A stretch of 64,000 nt of DNA from Microbacter margulisiae (GCF_014192515.1 NZ_JACHYB010000001.1:372001-436000), one strand, 5' to 3'. Positions 9,108 through 18,097 are shown, counted from the stretch's first letter. The notes: generated by a model not told the origin, from the sequence alone. Numbers and translations are program-made.

Positions 9108-10073
9108 TTATTCTTGTTGTTGACGGTCATACATCACCCAGGCTGTCTCAAAAGCGGTGTGCTTTCTCAGTGTTTGTAAAGCCGCTAACGCAGTGTCTTT
9201 GTTCGCAAAAGATTGGGTTATAATGCGATATAAATTGCGCAATTTTATTACGCTAAACGACATATTTTTTTTGTTTGCCAGTAATTTAACAAAATTTTCA
9301 GCCTGAGATTCAGTTTCGAAGGTAGCCACTACCAGATGCCAGTTTTTTTCTGCAATTACCGGATTAGTCGTTGTTTGCTTAAGTGATATGGTTGTGTTAT
9401 GTGTAATGGATGATGTGGTAATCTGTTGATTTACTGTTGTTGTTTGTGCTTTGCCTTGCGTAACAGCATTGGATTGTTGCAGTGGTTGTTCTGTAAGCAG
9501 CTCAAAGGGATTCAACCTTGCAAAATCAGATTCGGTATGGAATTGTCGTGTTGGAAAAAGGAAAATGAGTAAAAGTACAGCAGCAGCTGTGGTAGCATAT
9601 TTACTTACGTGTGGTAGCCGAACTACTAATTGCGTTTCGTCTTTTGTTGCAAAGTGATTTGAAGAAACTCTTACCGAAAAGAGGCCGATGTTTTCAGGTA
9701 AAAAATTGAATGATTCAGCCGGTCGAAATTCAATTTTATGTTGGTTGTTCATGATTAATTTACCAATTCTTCCGAAGGTAATTTCTTTGCCTTCCTGTAA
9801 TTGTTCATGAAGTATGGCAACTGTTTGGGAAATGTTCCGGGCAGCTTTTCTATAAGTAGTTTTATGGGCTATCCGTAGCGTTTCTGTCAATAATCCATCA
9901 TCGTATTGAAGGGATGGATTGAAGTATATAACGCTATATGGTGGTGCCAGTTGCTTGCCTTTTTCTGTCCATGATGCAGAAACAACGTTAACAATAAAAG
10001 CCCCAAGCCCGGGCACAATTACACAATCATGCTCACTCAGAAGAGTTTCAATATGTTCAATTATTTTTTCCAC
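9108..10073 (-). CDS. HU-like (CCDC81-type) domain protein with TM segment and SPOR domain
   Basis: The N-terminal region (EKIIEHIETLLSEHDCVIVPGLGAFIVN) matches the bacterial CCDC81-like HU domain, with a second HU-like segment at about residues 60-130. A single membrane span (TTAAAVLLLIFLF) is near residues 160-175. A Gln/Thr-rich linker follows, then a C-terminal SPOR domain (WHLVVATFETESQAENF to the end), which binds denuded septal peptidoglycan. The layout suggests a membrane protein linking a cytoplasmic HU-like module to the cell wall, perhaps at division sites. I chose the GTG at 10073 because homologous domains begin at VEKI. An ATG at 10100 and another at 10142 are in frame, but they add hydrophobic residues unlike the family. 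A TAnnTTTG match (TACTTTTG) sits immediately upstream of the GTG. Confidence 0.8.
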   Translation of the reverse strand: MEKIIEHIETLLSEHDCVIVPGLGAFIVNVVSASWTEKGKQLAPPYSVIYFNPSLQYDDGLLTETLRIAHKTTYRKAARNISQTVAILHEQLQEGKEITFGRIGKLIMNNQHKIEFRPAESFNFLPENIGLFSVRVSSNHFATKDETQLVVRLPHVSKYATTAAAVLLLIFLFPTRQFHTESDFARLNPFELLTEQPLQQSNAVTQGKAQTTTVNQQITTSSITHNTTISLKQTTTNPVIAEKNWHLVVATFETESQAENFVKLLANKKNMSFSVIKLRNLYRIITQSFANKDTALAALQTLRKHTAFETAWVMYDRQQQE

Positions 10074-10336
10074 GACACAAAAGTAAAGAGAAAATATCAT
10101 AAATGAACTGAGGTGAACAGAAAGTTGTTCACATGTTTTCAATCATTGTTGATAACTTCTGTGTCAATTTTCTTTCAATTAAGAATGTGACGCGTGCCAT
10201 GAGGAGAGATGCCATTGTTACGTTTCAGTACGATAAACGGCTATTTTGACGTATATTTGTTGAAGTTTTACTTTGCCATTCACGAATTATGCAGTAAGAC
10301 ATTATAGAATGAAAGAAGTTTTCTAATTGCTATATT

Positions 10337-10864
10337 ATGAGTGATTTATTATATTTGATGGAACAGCGAAGAAGCATTCGCCGTTTTGAAAATAGGTCGG
10401 TTGAGCCGGAAAAAGTAGAGATGCTATTACAGGCAGGGTTGTTGGCACCAACATCAAAAAATAGTCGTTCATGGGAATTTATTGTGGTCGATCAGCAGGA
10501 TTTATTGCAAAAAGTTTCCTTATGTCGAGAACATTACAGCGGCTTTGTTGCTAATGCACCGCTAGCTATTATTGTTGCTGTAGATCCGGAAAAAAATGAT
10601 GCCTGGATTGAAAATGGATCGATTGCGTCAACATTTATTGAATTGCAGGCAGAGGCTTTAGGTTTAGGAAGTTGCTGGGTACAGGTAACCCGTCGTCCGC
10701 ATAATGAAAGAATCTCCGCGGAGGATTATCTTCGCAATATATTATATATTCCTGACAACATGCGTATTTTGAATGTTATTGCCATTGGTTATAAAGCTCA
10801 GGAACTTGAACCTCGCCATGTTGATGAAGTACTTCTATCTAAGATTCATCGAAATGGATATTGA
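10337..10864 (+). CDS. Nitroreductase family protein
   Basis: This 175-residue FMN-dependent oxidoreductase fold has the N-terminal motif EQRRSIRRFENRSVEPEKV, the LLAPTSKNSRSWEF flavin-contact region, and the central AEALGLGSCWVQV motif typical of nitroreductases. It is short but full length for the single-domain group. The natural substrate cannot be assigned; the family reduces quinones, nitro compounds or other electrophiles with NAD(P)H. The stop codon overlaps a possible TTG start of the GNAT gene, so the two are probably co-transcribed. Confidence 0.88.
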   Translation: MSDLLYLMEQRRSIRRFENRSVEPEKVEMLLQAGLLAPTSKNSRSWEFIVVDQQDLLQKVSLCREHYSGFVANAPLAIIVAVDPEKNDAWIENGSIASTFIELQAEALGLGSCWVQVTRRPHNERISAEDYLRNILYIPDNMRILNVIAIGYKAQELEPRHVDEVLLSKIHRNGY

Positions 10865-10884
10865 GCCGAGCATTTGTGCATTAT

Positions 10885-11412
10885 ATGAGTTTAAGCTTAA
10901 AGCATATTTTTTCAACTAAAGATTCCAACTGGTCGTTTATGATTGCATGTTTGGAAGACGCTTTTCCAGAGGATGAACGTCGTTCATCGTTGGATATGAT
11001 TCGATTATTATCCAATTCTCCGATATCTTATCATGTAATTTTAAAAGATGCTTTGCCTGTTGGCGTTTTTAATACATGGGATTTGTTGCTTTTCAGGTAT
11101 ATTGAGCATTTTGCCATTATACCTTCTTTACGTGGCAAAGGATTAGGACAGCAAATTTTATACAATTATGTGCATCAGGTTAACCCTCCTGTCATTCTGG
11201 AGGTTGAATTGCCTAATACATTATTAAATCAGCGTCGCGTAGAATTTTATAAAAAAACCGGATTTGCATTGTGTGAGAGAGAATATGTTCAACCGCCATA
11301 TGATCGAACGAAAAAACCAGTTTCGTTGAAATTAATGGAATATGGGAATCAGTTGTTGCCGGAACGTTTTGATGAGGTTGTTGATTTACTTCGCAGAACC
11401 GTTTACATGTGA
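10885..11412 (+). CDS. GNAT family N-acetyltransferase
   Basis: The protein of about 175 residues has the acetyl-CoA binding signature of the GNAT fold in HFAIIPSLRGKGLGQQIL (R-G-x-G-x-G/Q loop), preceded by a beta strand and followed by the VEL(P)NTLLNQRRVEFYKKTGF motif typical of the C-terminal half. The acceptor is unknown. I prefer the ATG at 10885 (MSLSLKHIF). A TTG at 10861, which overlaps the previous stop, is an alternative adding eight residues. It lies between a nitroreductase gene and nth. Confidence 0.82.
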   Translation: MSLSLKHIFSTKDSNWSFMIACLEDAFPEDERRSSLDMIRLLSNSPISYHVILKDALPVGVFNTWDLLLFRYIEHFAIIPSLRGKGLGQQILYNYVHQVNPPVILEVELPNTLLNQRRVEFYKKTGFALCEREYVQPPYDRTKKPVSLKLMEYGNQLLPERFDEVVDLLRRTVYM

Positions 11413-11457
11413 TTCCCGGATGTATTATTTGATTGATTTATATCGTAATCCTGAATA

Positions 11458-12102
11458 ATGACTACACAAGAACGTTGTAATTTATTGATAAAATGGTTTG
11501 AGGCAAATATGCCTGCCCCCCAAAGCGAGCTTCATTATCATTCTCCGTATGAATTGTTGGTAGCCGTTGTGCTCTCTGCCCAATGCACTGATAAGCGCGT
11601 CAATATTGTTACCAAATCCTTTTTTGAGAAATTTCCAACGATAGAAAAATTAGCAAACACAACACAAGAAGAAGTGTTGGAAGAAATTCGCAGTATTTCC
11701 TATCCCAATAATAAGGCGAAACATTTAGTCGCTATGGCTCGCCAGGTGATAGAAGATTTCCATGGAGAAATTCCTGCGAATGCCGAAACGTTGCAACTAT
11801 TGCAAGGTGTCGGTAGAAAAACAGCCAACGTTGTTGCGTCCATTATTTATAATCAACCTGTGATGGCAGTTGATACTCATGTATTTCGAATAGCAGAACG
11901 TTTGGGCCTGACTGAAAATTCAAAATCTCCTTTTGAAACAGAAAAGGTGTTGACTGAACTTTTTCCGCCGGAATTAATTCCTAAAGCCCATCATTGGCTT
12001 ATTCTGCATGGCCGTTATGTTTGTGTGGCACGTAAGCCAAAATGTGATCAGTGTGGCATCAGTCCCTGGTGCCGGTTTTTTCAAGAACATAAAAACAATT
12101 GA
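11458..12102 (+). CDS. nth: Endonuclease III (DNA glycosylase/AP lyase)
   Basis: This enzyme removes oxidised pyrimidines and cleaves abasic sites in base-excision repair. The 214-residue protein has the helix-hairpin-helix LQGVGRKTANVV, which carries the catalytic Lys, followed by VDTHVFRIAERLGL with the catalytic Asp. The C-terminal [4Fe-4S] cluster has spacing Cys-x6-Cys-x2-Cys-x5-Cys in CVARKPKCDQCGISPWC. All catalytic and cluster residues are present. The stop codon is 2 bp before the ispG ATG, so the genes are likely transcribed together. Confidence 0.96.
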   Translation: MTTQERCNLLIKWFEANMPAPQSELHYHSPYELLVAVVLSAQCTDKRVNIVTKSFFEKFPTIEKLANTTQEEVLEEIRSISYPNNKAKHLVAMARQVIEDFHGEIPANAETLQLLQGVGRKTANVVASIIYNQPVMAVDTHVFRIAERLGLTENSKSPFETEKVLTELFPPELIPKAHHWLILHGRYVCVARKPKCDQCGISPWCRFFQEHKNN

Positions 12103-12104
12103 CA

Positions 12105-14204
12105 ATGAAAAATGAAAATCATCTTTTATATTGTGATAATCTGTTTAATTATAATAGATTACACACGCATCAAGTTGTAATTGGATCTTTACGGCTGGGG
12201 GACAACCAGCCCATCCGGATTCAATCCATGACTAATACCTCGACGATGGATACCGAATCATCGGTTGCACAGGCATCCCGAATTTTTGATGCAGGTGGCG
12301 AATTGGTTCGCTTAACTGCTCAGGGCGTGCGGGAAGCTGAAAATTTGAAATTGATTCGAAAAGCGTTGTCTGAGAAGGGTTATATGCAGCCTATTTCTGC
12401 CGATATTCATTTCAACCCTAATGCAGCTGAGCTAGCTGCTCAATATGTTGAAAAAGTGCGGATTAATCCCGGAAATTTTGTTGATGCCGCACGCACTTTC
12501 CGCAAGCTGGAATATACGGACGAAGAATATCAACAGGAAATTCAGAAGATACGGGATCGATTGCTCCCTCTGTTATCTATTTGCCGTTCACATCATACAG
12601 TATTGCGATTGGGGGTCAATCATGGTTCTTTGTCCGATCGCATTATGAGCCGGTACGGCAACTCAGCAGCTGGTATGGTGGAATCATGTATGGAATTCTT
12701 AAGAATTTGTCGTGAAGTTGATTTTAATGATGTGGTTATTTCTATCAAAGCGTCTAACACTTTGATGATGGTGCAGGCAGTGCGTTTGTTTGTTAGTAAA
12801 ATGAAACAGGAAGGCATGGATTATCCGCTTCATTTAGGTGTAACAGAAGCTGGTGATGGTGAAGATGGTCGTCTGAAATCTGCCGTTGGTATTGGTGCTT
12901 TATTGAGTGATGGTATAGGGGATACAATCAGGGTTTCTTTGAGTGAAGCCCCGGAAAATGAAGTCTTGGTCGCACGGAAAATGATTGATTACATCGAGCA
13001 ACGTATTGACCATAAAAAGATTATGGCTGAACCTTGTGAGACATTTAATTCTTATGAGTATAGTCGTCGTGAAACGTTCCGCATTCAGATGATGGGTGAC
13101 AACCAACCTCCTGTTGTGATCGGTACAGAACAAGGGGAAGGAGCTCTACATCCAGATTTATTATTGAATGATGCTCCTGTTTATGCCGTATCTCAATGGC
13201 TTGAAAAATCGAATTCGGACGATTTGTCTTTCTTAAAATTACAATATACAGAACTTACACCAGAACTTATCGAACAATTGAAAACGTCACAACATACGGT
13301 TATCTTGCTGTCTTCCGATCATGTCAATGCTATTGGAGAAATGCGGGCATTCTTTCATATGTTGCTGCGCTATCAATGCAAAATTCCAGTGGTAATCCAT
13401 AGAAATTATCAGGAAAGTGATTTGGAAACATTTCAAATTAAGGCTGCTGCAGATTTAGGCGTGCTTTTCCTGGATGGATTCGGTGATGGGTTATTTTTAG
13501 AAAACACACTTCTTCCTGTTTCACAAGTTATTGAAACTACATTTGGAATTTTGCAAGCTTCGAGAGTGCGTGTGTCAAAAACCGAATATATTGCCTGTCC
13601 GGGTTGTGGCCGTACAATGTTTGATTTGCAATCAACATTGGCACGTGTGAAGTATGCCACCCAACATCTGGTTGGTTTGAAAATTGGCGTGATGGGATGT
13701 GTGGTTAATGGCCCGGGCGAAATGGCCGATTCTGATTTTGGATACGTTGGCGCAGGAAAAGGTCGCATCAGCTTATACCATCGCCATGAATGCGTTGAGA
13801 AAAATATTCCAGAAGAAGAAGCTGTAGAGAAACTGTTGGCTTATATTGGAAATCACACGCCTCACATCTCTGTTGATGTGTTATACGTGCTTAATAATGA
13901 TGATGTAACTGTTTTTGAAGTAAAACGATTGGATTTGCCAGAGTCGATCGATTCATTAAAAAAGTACCAATGGTTTTTCGTAGACAAGCATGCGCATACA
14001 CTTGTTTCATTGACCTTCAGATCAATGGTTAATGGAGATCAAAACCATGAACGTGATTTTACTGAGGGATCGCTCCAGTTTGATGATTCTCAGGGAGTTT
14101 TTACCAATTCTGAAAATAAGTTTATGTTAACGAACGATGCGTCATTGACTTTAGAAGATTGGGTATTGAAAGCAGTAAATACTTTTTTTGTGAATTCTAA
14201 ATGA
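12105..14204 (+). CDS. ispG: 4-hydroxy-3-methylbut-2-enyl diphosphate synthase, long form
   Basis: IspG (GcpE) is a [4Fe-4S] enzyme of the MEP isoprenoid pathway that converts methylerythritol cyclodiphosphate to HMBPP. The 699-residue protein has the N-terminal TIM-barrel part (IRIQSMTNTSTMDTESSV, DIHFNPNAAELAA, RINPGNF), a large insertion between about residues 320 and 480, and the cluster domain. Cluster cysteines are in ACPGCGRTMFDLQ and GVMGCVVNGPGEMADSDFGY. The insertion marks the long type found in Bacteroidota, Chlamydiae and plants. An extra C-terminal region of about 110 residues follows the cluster domain. Start is the ATG at 12105; a TTG 6 bp earlier overlaps the nth stop. Confidence 0.95.
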   Translation: MKNENHLLYCDNLFNYNRLHTHQVVIGSLRLGDNQPIRIQSMTNTSTMDTESSVAQASRIFDAGGELVRLTAQGVREAENLKLIRKALSEKGYMQPISADIHFNPNAAELAAQYVEKVRINPGNFVDAARTFRKLEYTDEEYQQEIQKIRDRLLPLLSICRSHHTVLRLGVNHGSLSDRIMSRYGNSAAGMVESCMEFLRICREVDFNDVVISIKASNTLMMVQAVRLFVSKMKQEGMDYPLHLGVTEAGDGEDGRLKSAVGIGALLSDGIGDTIRVSLSEAPENEVLVARKMIDYIEQRIDHKKIMAEPCETFNSYEYSRRETFRIQMMGDNQPPVVIGTEQGEGALHPDLLLNDAPVYAVSQWLEKSNSDDLSFLKLQYTELTPELIEQLKTSQHTVILLSSDHVNAIGEMRAFFHMLLRYQCKIPVVIHRNYQESDLETFQIKAAADLGVLFLDGFGDGLFLENTLLPVSQVIETTFGILQASRVRVSKTEYIACPGCGRTMFDLQSTLARVKYATQHLVGLKIGVMGCVVNGPGEMADSDFGYVGAGKGRISLYHRHECVEKNIPEEEAVEKLLAYIGNHTPHISVDVLYVLNNDDVTVFEVKRLDLPESIDSLKKYQWFFVDKHAHTLVSLTFRSMVNGDQNHERDFTEGSLQFDDSQGVFTNSENKFMLTNDASLTLEDWVLKAVNTFFVNSK

Positions 14205-14236
14205 TTGAAATATTGTTATTTTGATCGATAAATCAA

Positions 14237-14266
14237 CAAAAAGCTGACGTTTTGGTCGGCTTTTTG
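14237..14266 (+). terminator. Rho-independent terminator after ispG
   Basis: CAAAAAGCTGAC (14237-14248) pairs with GTCGGCTTTTTG (14255-14266) around the 6-base loop GTTTTG, with one G-T pair and a T-run in the 3' arm. It lies 32 bp after the ispG stop. Confidence 0.8.
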
Positions 14267-14290
14267 TGCATATCTTCGTGTGTTTTACAG

Positions 14291-14298
14291 TAACTTTG
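14291..14298 (+). promoter_or_regulatory. Candidate -7 box before the thioesterase gene
   Basis: TAACTTTG matches TAnnTTTG and follows the ispG terminator. A TTG occurs 24 bp upstream, which is longer than the usual spacing. The predicted leader would be about 100 bases. Confidence 0.35.
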
Positions 14299-14399
14299 CA
14301 AAGAAAAAGAAAATGGTTGTTTGTTCTTGTTTGAAACTAACAAACAACTTGTTATGTTTTCTTCTTTCATAAATTTATGCGTATTTAATCAAAGCAATT

Positions 14400-14813
14400 A
14401 TGTATTTTTCGATGTTGATTACGCCAAAATTTGGCGATATTGATGGACTCGGACATGTCAACAATACAGTGATGCCCGGATGGTTTGAGCAAGCCCGAAA
14501 TATGATTTATCGTTGTTTTAATCCGGAGCTGAACTTCTCCGACTGGAATTTAATATTAGCGCGTTTTGAAGTTGATTTTGTTAAGCAACTCTATTTTAAT
14601 CAAGAAGTTGAAATCCGTACTTATATATCCCATATTGGCAATTCATCGCTGGAAGTGTATCAGGAAGCCTGGCAAAATGACCAGCGTTGCACAAAAGGAA
14701 AGACTGTTTTAGTTCATTTTGATTTTAAGAAACAAAAATCAATTCCGATTTCACCCGATATTCGAGCTAAACTAGAAACTTACCTGCATCATTCAGATCA
14801 GGTAATGGTTTGA
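14400..14813 (+). CDS. Hotdog-fold acyl-CoA thioesterase (4HBT/YbgC type)
   Basis: This 137-residue single hotdog domain has the active-site motif of the 4-hydroxybenzoyl-CoA thioesterase family in FGDIDGLGHVNNTVMPGWFEQAR (catalytic Asp near residue 14, then the GHVNN helix start). It should hydrolyse acyl-CoA thioesters; the acyl group is unknown. It stands alone between the ispG terminator and the Crp-type regulator. The ATG at 14412 is an alternative start four codons later. Confidence 0.85.
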   Translation: MYFSMLITPKFGDIDGLGHVNNTVMPGWFEQARNMIYRCFNPELNFSDWNLILARFEVDFVKQLYFNQEVEIRTYISHIGNSSLEVYQEAWQNDQRCTKGKTVLVHFDFKKQKSIPISPDIRAKLETYLHHSDQVMV

Positions 14814-14916
14814 TATTTAAATTCCTGCTTTTTTATGTTATAGGCAATTCCATTCTGACACGAATGTTATTCTGATAAAAAGTGTTGAAGCATTTTCAAT
14901 ATTTTTTTAAGTGTAC

Positions 14917-14924
14917 TATCTTTG
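14917..14924 (+). promoter_or_regulatory. Candidate -7 box for the Crp/Fnr regulator gene
   Basis: TATCTTTG matches TAnnTTTG, 38 bp before the ATG at 14963, in an AT-rich stretch. The upstream element is not clear. Confidence 0.4.
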
Positions 14925-14962
14925 TATTTAAGCAAATTCAAAATACTTAAAACACAGAGGTA

Positions 14963-15604
14963 ATGGACGATGATAGCATCAGTCGGGTTTTGATTGGCAT
15001 GTTTGGAGTTGAGCTGACAGAAAAAATCCAGAAGGGTTTAGTCTCAAAACAGGTTGCAAAAGATACAATTATTGTTCATGAAGGGCAATATGTTGATTCC
15101 ATTCCTTTTGTGATTGAAGGGTATGCGAAAATTCTTATCCAGCATGACGGAAGAAGTTTCCTGATTCATTATGTCAAGCCGTATGAGTGTTGTGTGATGC
15201 CCTTTGCTGCTATATCGCGTAACATACGTACTTCAATTTGTGCGATAAGCGGTTCTGATACGTTGCTTTATTTTATTCCCAATGAAAAACTTCTAAAGTG
15301 GATTATAGAATATCCTGTTTTGCATGAATGGTTTTATCATCAATATGAAACTTATGAACGGGCGATGCTTGATACGATCCGGAGTCTGCTGTTCGATCGC
15401 CTGGATATACGATTGCTGAACTATTTGCATCAAAGAGCTGCTATTAGTGGTAAAAATTATATTCCCATTACCCATAAAGAAATTGCTTCTGACATGGGCA
15501 CTGTGCGCGAAGTCATTACCCGGACACTTCTCAAATTACAAAAAGCAAATAAAGTGATTCAACATGCGGATGCTGTTGAGATTTTACCTCATAATGGTGA
15601 CTAA
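14963..15604 (+). CDS. Crp/Fnr family transcriptional regulator
   Basis: This 213-residue protein has an N-terminal cyclic-nucleotide-binding-like beta barrel (residues about 25-115, VIEGYAKILIQHDGRSFLIHYVKPYECC), a dimerisation helix (about 120-150) and a C-terminal winged helix. The recognition region is ITHKEIASDMGTVREVITRTLLKL. The Fnr-type N-terminal Cys cluster is absent, so it is not a simple oxygen-sensing FNR. A CC pair in the barrel (ECCVMPF) is notable. Homologues in Bacteroidota often control stress or redox genes. The downstream SPFH, DUF2892 and CDGSH genes are on the same strand and could be targets, but no operator was identified. Confidence 0.88.
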   Translation: MDDDSISRVLIGMFGVELTEKIQKGLVSKQVAKDTIIVHEGQYVDSIPFVIEGYAKILIQHDGRSFLIHYVKPYECCVMPFAAISRNIRTSICAISGSDTLLYFIPNEKLLKWIIEYPVLHEWFYHQYETYERAMLDTIRSLLFDRLDIRLLNYLHQRAAISGKNYIPITHKEIASDMGTVREVITRTLLKLQKANKVIQHADAVEILPHNGD

Positions 15605-15694
15605 AGTCACTGAAAAGCGTATTTGAAACCATTATATTTGTGTCAACAAAGCTCATAATTTTTTTTGATTGTCATACATTAAAACGTAAAGGCG

Positions 15695-16630
15695 ATGAGG
15701 TATAAAAGTTCTTTTTCTGTCTTGGTTTTCTTTGCCATTCTTATTATAGGCATCATCCTTGCTTATATCATTATTGGCATGGAAAATGTTGTTGCGATCG
15801 AATGGTGGATGGTTATAACCTTTCTATTAGCATGGTTTGTGGCAAGCGGCATCAAAGTGGCAAATCCATGGGACAGAGCTGTTGTGCTTCGGCTGGGAAG
15901 TTTTCATTCGCTGAAAGGGCCTGGAATTTTTTTCATCATTCCCATTGTGGACACAATTCCATATTGGATTGATATGCGTGTTATTACTACCTCATTTAAA
16001 GCGGAAAAAACATTGACGAAAGATACAGTTCCGGTCGATGTGGACGCTGTTTTATTTTGGAAAGTGCTTGATGCAAAGAAAGCTGCATTGGAAGTGGCTG
16101 AATATCGAAGCGCAATACAATGGGCTGCACAGACTGCATTACGGGACGTGATCGGGAAAACAGTGCTTTCCGAAATGTTGGAAGGACGGGATAAAATCAG
16201 TGCGATTTTACAGCAGATTATTGACGAACGGACGGAACCATGGGGTATTAAAGTGAACTCTGTAGAGGTAAAAGATGTCTTGATTCCTTCTGCTTTAGAA
16301 GATGCCATGTCAATGCAGGCACAAGCTGAGCGTGAACGTCAGGCCCGTGTTATTTTAGGAGATTCGGAAAAGCAGGTTGCCCAAAAATTTGAAGAAGCAG
16401 CTATGGCTTACACTAATAATCCTGTTGCTATGCATCTCAGGGCCATGAACATGTTATACGAAGGATTGAAAGAAAACTCTACAATTGTGATTGTTCCCAG
16501 TTCGGCAGTGGACTCTATGCAATTGGGAGGATTGGCTGGAATGGCTGCACTGACTTTAGGCATTCAAAAAGAGCAGGCAGCAAAACAAAAACCGGAATCT
16601 GCACCTGATGACCAGATACCCAATGAATAA
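15695..16630 (+). CDS. SPFH/Band 7 (slipin-type) membrane protein
   Basis: This 311-residue protein has two N-terminal membrane segments (residues 8-28 and 34-52) and an SPFH/Band 7 domain (about 55-240) with conserved pieces VVLRLGSFHSLKGPGIFFIIPIVD, DTVPVDVDAVLFWKV and WGIKVNSVEVKDVLIP. A coiled-coil region follows (MQAQAERERQARVILGDSEKQVAQ). This architecture matches bacterial slipins and stomatin homologues, which form membrane microdomain scaffolds and often partner with an NfeD protein. No nfeD gene is present nearby. The C-terminus is Pro/Gln-rich. Confidence 0.9.
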   Translation: MRYKSSFSVLVFFAILIIGIILAYIIIGMENVVAIEWWMVITFLLAWFVASGIKVANPWDRAVVLRLGSFHSLKGPGIFFIIPIVDTIPYWIDMRVITTSFKAEKTLTKDTVPVDVDAVLFWKVLDAKKAALEVAEYRSAIQWAAQTALRDVIGKTVLSEMLEGRDKISAILQQIIDERTEPWGIKVNSVEVKDVLIPSALEDAMSMQAQAERERQARVILGDSEKQVAQKFEEAAMAYTNNPVAMHLRAMNMLYEGLKENSTIVIVPSSAVDSMQLGGLAGMAALTLGIQKEQAAKQKPESAPDDQIPNE

Positions 16631-16680
16631 CTTAGAGAGAAATAGTTTTATATATGTTGAACAATTAAAAGAACACGATT

Positions 16681-16890
16681 ATGAAAAAAAATGTTGGTGT
16701 AGTAGATAAAGTGATTCGCATTGTTTTAGCAGCTTTGCTGGTAGTGTTGTTTTTGACTAATGCTGTACATGGTACATTGGGTATTATTTTCCTGGTGATA
16801 GCGCTGATTCTGCTTGTAACAGCTTTCACTAACTTTTGTGCTCTTTATACGCTTTTGGGAATATCTACATGCAAAAAGAAAGAAAAATGA
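16681..16890 (+). CDS. DUF2892 small membrane protein
   Basis: This 69-residue protein has the DUF2892 pattern: N-terminal MKKNVGVVDKVIRIVLAALL, two hydrophobic helices, and the C-terminal block FCALYTLLGISTCKKK with conserved cysteines. The family is found alone or fused to rhodanese domains, as in YgaP, and the Cys residues suggest a link to sulfur or redox chemistry. Function here is unproven. It lies 50 bp after the SPFH gene and 81 bp before the CDGSH gene. Confidence 0.85.
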   Translation: MKKNVGVVDKVIRIVLAALLVVLFLTNAVHGTLGIIFLVIALILLVTAFTNFCALYTLLGISTCKKKEK

Positions 16891-16971
16891 TCAATTTATT
16901 TATTGCTACTTATTGAATTACAGATTACTGACGTAAAAAGAGGTGCTTTATTTATTAAATATATTACGATT

Positions 16972-17163
16972 ATGGCAGAATCAAAAATTTCAGCAAAAAT
17001 TCTTCCGAATGGACCTATTTTAATTTCAGGTGAATTGCACATTATCCATAAAGATGGACGTGAAGAAACCAAGTCTAATGTTGCTTTTTGTCGTTGCGGA
17101 CATAGCAATAACAAACCTTTTTGTGATGGTACTCATGCTAAAATAGGTTTTAAAGACGAGTAA
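16972..17163 (+). CDS. CDGSH iron-sulfur domain protein
   Basis: This 63-residue protein contains the CDGSH-type [2Fe-2S] ligand set Cys-x-Cys-x8-Cys-x3-His in FCRCGHSNNKPFCDGTHAK. Such proteins bind a labile redox-active cluster. The start is the ATG at 16972 (MAESKISAKI); the open frame extends upstream but that part is not conserved in character. It is cytoplasmic by lack of a signal. The neighbouring Crp-type regulator and DUF2892 gene support a redox or sulfur context. Confidence 0.9.
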   Translation: MAESKISAKILPNGPILISGELHIIHKDGREETKSNVAFCRCGHSNNKPFCDGTHAKIGFKDE

Positions 17164-17186
17164 TTTTTAGAGGTTCAATCGAAAAT

Positions 17187-17228
17187 AAGAGATTGATTGT
17201 CATGTTCTTGATGGTCAATCTCTTTTTT
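17187..17228 (+). terminator. Rho-independent terminator after the CDGSH gene
   Basis: AAGAGATTGA (17187-17196) pairs with TCAATCTCTT (17215-17224), followed by T residues. The loop is about 18 bases. It closes the 14.9-17.2 kb gene group. Confidence 0.7.
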
Positions 17229-17408
17229 ACTGTAAATTTGCAAAAACATTTCTTTGAACTTTTCTGTAAGGTATGGTTTTACTGTAAAAAACTAATTATA
17301 TTTGGCGGATCAAAAGTTCTTCTTTATCAAACAGACGTAGTAATATTCAGCTTTGATTTAGAAATAGCTTGTATAATCATGGATAGGTAAGGTTTATAGC
17401 TATTAGGC

Positions 17409-17416
17409 CTATCTTT
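17409..17416 (+). promoter_or_regulatory. Candidate -7 box for the ECF sigma factor gene
   Basis: TATCTTTG matches TAnnTTTG within the 355-bp gap between the CDGSH gene and the sigma factor gene. The leader would be about 95 bases. Apart from the terminator above, nothing else was recognised in this gap. Confidence 0.35.
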
Positions 17417-17518
17417 GTTAACAACATTATGGTGTGACTTTTTTTGTTGTATTGATCGATTGGCGGTCATTATTTCTACCAGCTTTGTTGAGTTGTATGT
17501 TCATCAATTTATAATTTT

Positions 17519-18097
17519 ATGATTTATAACCAGGAAACTTTCGCCGAACGTTTAAGACAAGATGATCGGACTGTAATAGATGAAATCTATGCATTGTATC
17601 ATCACCGGATATTCCGTTTTTCAATGGCTTATCTGAAAAATGAAGAAGATGCGTACGATATTGTACAGGAGGTTTTTGTGACAATGTGGGAAAATCGTCT
17701 TGTTTTGAGAAAAGATACAAATTTTGATGCATATCTTTTTACTGTTGCCAAGAACAGTGTCCTTTCGTTATTTCGCAAGCGGGTTACTGAGCAAAAGTAT
17801 ATGGAATATTTGTCTCAGGCAGCAACTTCCAACACGGTAGGAACTGAAGAACAAACAGATTATACGTTTTTAAAAGAACGTTACGAACAATTGATTGAAC
17901 AGCTTCCCCCAAAACGAAAAGAAATTTTCAAATTAAGCCGTGAAAAAGGATTATCGAACAAAGAAATTGCAGCTATGAGGGGAATTACTGAAAAGACAGT
18001 GGAGGATCATTTGTCCAAAGCCTTGTTTTTCTTTAAACAACATCTGGGAAGCTTTGGTATTTGGACAGCTCTTTTCTATTTTCTTTTTGTGGAATGA
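17519..18097 (+). CDS. FecI-type ECF sigma factor of the PUL
   Basis: This 192-residue sigma-70 family protein has region 2 (ALYHHRIFRFSMAYLKNEEDAYDIVQEVFVTMWENR) and region 4 (LPPKRKEIFKLSREKGLSNKEIAAMRGITEKTVEDHLSKAL). The C-terminus is a hydrophobic tail. It is followed by a FecR anti-sigma gene and an STN-domain SusC gene, the classic trans-envelope signalling set of Bacteroidota: substrate binding by SusC is relayed through FecR to release the sigma factor, which then activates the locus. The gap to fecR is 302 bp and holds a terminator, so the two may be separately transcribed. Confidence 0.92.
   Translation: MIYNQETFAERLRQDDRTVIDEIYALYHHRIFRFSMAYLKNEEDAYDIVQEVFVTMWENRLVLRKDTNFDAYLFTVAKNSVLSLFRKRVTEQKYMEYLSQAATSNTVGTEEQTDYTFLKERYEQLIEQLPPKRKEIFKLSREKGLSNKEIAAMRGITEKTVEDHLSKALFFFKQHLGSFGIWTALFYFLFVE

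Noticed and set aside
15904..16308. A 134-codon minus-strand frame
   Set aside because: It is antisense to the SPFH domain and has the Ser-rich composition expected of an antisense frame.
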